A program made the translations under genes and the position numbers. This document shows positions 57,001-57,194 of a DNA stretch of 57,194 nt, in pieces; position 1 is the first letter of the stretch, and each line of letters starts with the position of its first letter. The notes under the pieces were generated by a model that saw only the letters and a list, made by a program, of their open reading frames with translations, was not told the DNA's origin and searched no databases. This stretch comes from a virus: IMG/VR virus record IMGVR_UViG_3300011116_000623, positions 1 to 57,194 of that record; one strand, written 5' to 3'.

Positions 57001-57194
57001 GTAGTAAATTTAGCACAACTTCAAAGAATGCTTCCTAGTTTTAGAGGAGCTCTGCCTTCCTATAAAATAAAGCCAACATCTGGAGTTTATATTGGAGATG
57101 TTGTGGATCCAAATATTGTTAATAAATATGGAAATAAAAAACAAATAGAGCAAGGAAAAATAAGTAGAGTTAGTATTAATAATTCAATGATACA
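54025..57194 (+). CDS. Tape measure protein, partial (at least 1056 aa)
   Basis: Starts MADENIVTNIVAKSDFSNLISDLNKV. It runs open to the window end without a stop. Coiled coil at about 15-60; the phage tail tape measure core lies at about 180-450 (LAADIAATGKQGNDLLGAIKETT, AMKATLAIQTAFKQNTEELSDSINFLNAVENQTSTTLNDLVEAIPKAGPIIKGLG). A hydrophobic segment lies at about 540-570 (GMLTAAAGPLIMLTGVLGNFF). From about 900, Gly-rich ASGGRVFGGPRSDTTD and FNRGGMVPAMVTPGEILI are seen. It sets tail length and helps DNA entry. Confidence 0.9.
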   Translation, partial: MADENIVTNIVAKSDFSNLISDLNKVSFSLTKLQDQLVATNKTLAAQVSVMNRSFADTLRSTGQYSTHFVSLTSDVDKFGSQLDKGQLKLSKFFQVYSQHAKTSGGIIRDLARQQVQLQQAILQPLGKNAEGLMQYNVHIPRGLDLVKHKTAIAKQELMIMNKVVQEGANQLINWGKNTQWAGRQLTVGLTVPLAAFGKASADAFRQADEQLVRLTKVYGGVAQTSAKELGKVREDVSKTAADLAKSYGSAFKDTLALAADIAATGKQGNDLLGAIKETTRLSVLGEVDRQDAMKATLAIQTAFKQNTEELSDSINFLNAVENQTSTTLNDLVEAIPKAGPIIKGLGGSVQDLALYLTAMREGGINATEGANALKSALASLINPTNVAVAKFQTFGIDLLGIVNSNAGNVTGTLLELQSALDKLDPLQKQQAIEQLFGKFQFSRLNALFENLGRQGSQTLQVLDLMKTSSKDLGALADRELAQVTESASGKYRRAVEGLKADLAGIGDQFLRINTSLINFVDGIIKFVQKLPDPIKQALGFMGMLTAAAGPLIMLTGVLGNFFGYIIKGAYHFKSLFKGGEGWKLLTPEILAAQKAGNLVEQTFYSDAKAAAVLKQAIAGLTAEFTLLQQRAASAAMTVNPGISTVAGSNILAGRVVNPMSPYVGKEGTRAAGHHIPRSTMTEQQRLAQTIHSFTPVPIPLNQKIGVAPQIFTEGDLPRIPGLTTSGGVSTGIVAGEAAKWHSLMGTLSMMTKREISDLKKEIARTGTFSTEINSTFGQLLPAMTKLTSNAAAESALIVQQLQAGKITVESARAKIIAINAQLEAMMAQTTTQVATSLGRTADLTQVPLISQPIVSPTGKANIKEIFRPNRPSAKIIDKIARALGVRTWGGGYSTETTMPKRFASGGRVFGGPRSDTTDTQFQYLPEGAFVLNRKASDALLGFNRGGMVPAMVTPGEILIENPTQQETAMLEAYNNQFAVGGKVVGSKNNYGVVNLAQLQRMLPSFRGALPSYKIKPTSGVYIGDVVDPNIVNKYGNKKQIEQGKISRVSINNSMI

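Overview
The window is a 57-kb piece of the genome of a tailed double-stranded DNA phage with a long tail, either siphovirus-like or myovirus-like. It is AT-rich, and genes fill almost all of it. Three clues point to an actinobacterial host: a miniature Lsr2-type DNA-binding protein, a CxxC/CxHH zinc-ribbon protein of a kind common in actinobacteria and their phages, and many tiny leftward early genes. The low GC content would suit a freshwater actinobacterium such as the Nanopelagicales. The host assignment is inference. No integrase, repressor gene or att site is visible. Terminase and DNA replication enzymes are also absent and presumably lie outside the window.

Left arm (1-11.5 kb, minus strand): about 35 small genes in tightly overlapping TAATG/ATGA operons, mostly of unknown function. 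Recognisable members are an Lsr2-like peptide, a DUF932-like protein, an Api92-like ferredoxin-fold protein with an added Cys-rich tail, a GP88-like Cys-rich protein and several zinc ribbons. The intergenic gaps carry an unusually uniform regulatory code. Ten promoters share WTGTCRG-N10-TAnnnT with invariant spacing. Nine copies of a bipartite element (TTTACG, 15-16 nt, CCC..GAAA) recur. A near-constant ACGAAAGG Shine-Dalgarno block precedes most lead genes. DnaA-box-like 9-mers cluster at 10.55-10.63 kb.

Switch region (11.5-14.6 kb): tRNA-Asn(GTT), a candidate structured RNA with its own promoter, a duplicated promoter/operator with palindromic TAGTYRACTA boxes, a small HNH endonuclease, and a leftward cluster ending in a membrane-anchored lysozyme/transglycosylase. 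Several genes here look leaderless.

Right arm (14.6-57.2 kb, plus strand): a family-4 glycosyltransferase, a B12-dependent ribonucleotide reductase and a probable holin come first. A 24-kb block of tail-fibre and baseplate genes follows. It includes four giant fibres built from about fifty degenerate 'ASQTANLQEWQ' modules, three YadA-head-like stretches, laminin-G-like and discoidin-like carbohydrate-binding proteins, and a seven-repeat propeller. One giant fibre is split by an in-frame TAG. After a strong terminator and a LamG protein comes the head/tail module: portal, protease, capsid, an inserted HNH-type endonuclease, connectors, tail tube, a frameshifted tail assembly chaperone (CCCAAAC slippery site) and a tape measure protein that runs off the end. 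Placing the whole fibre block upstream of the portal is unusual. The fibre array and the left-arm regulatory code are the parts most likely to be new.
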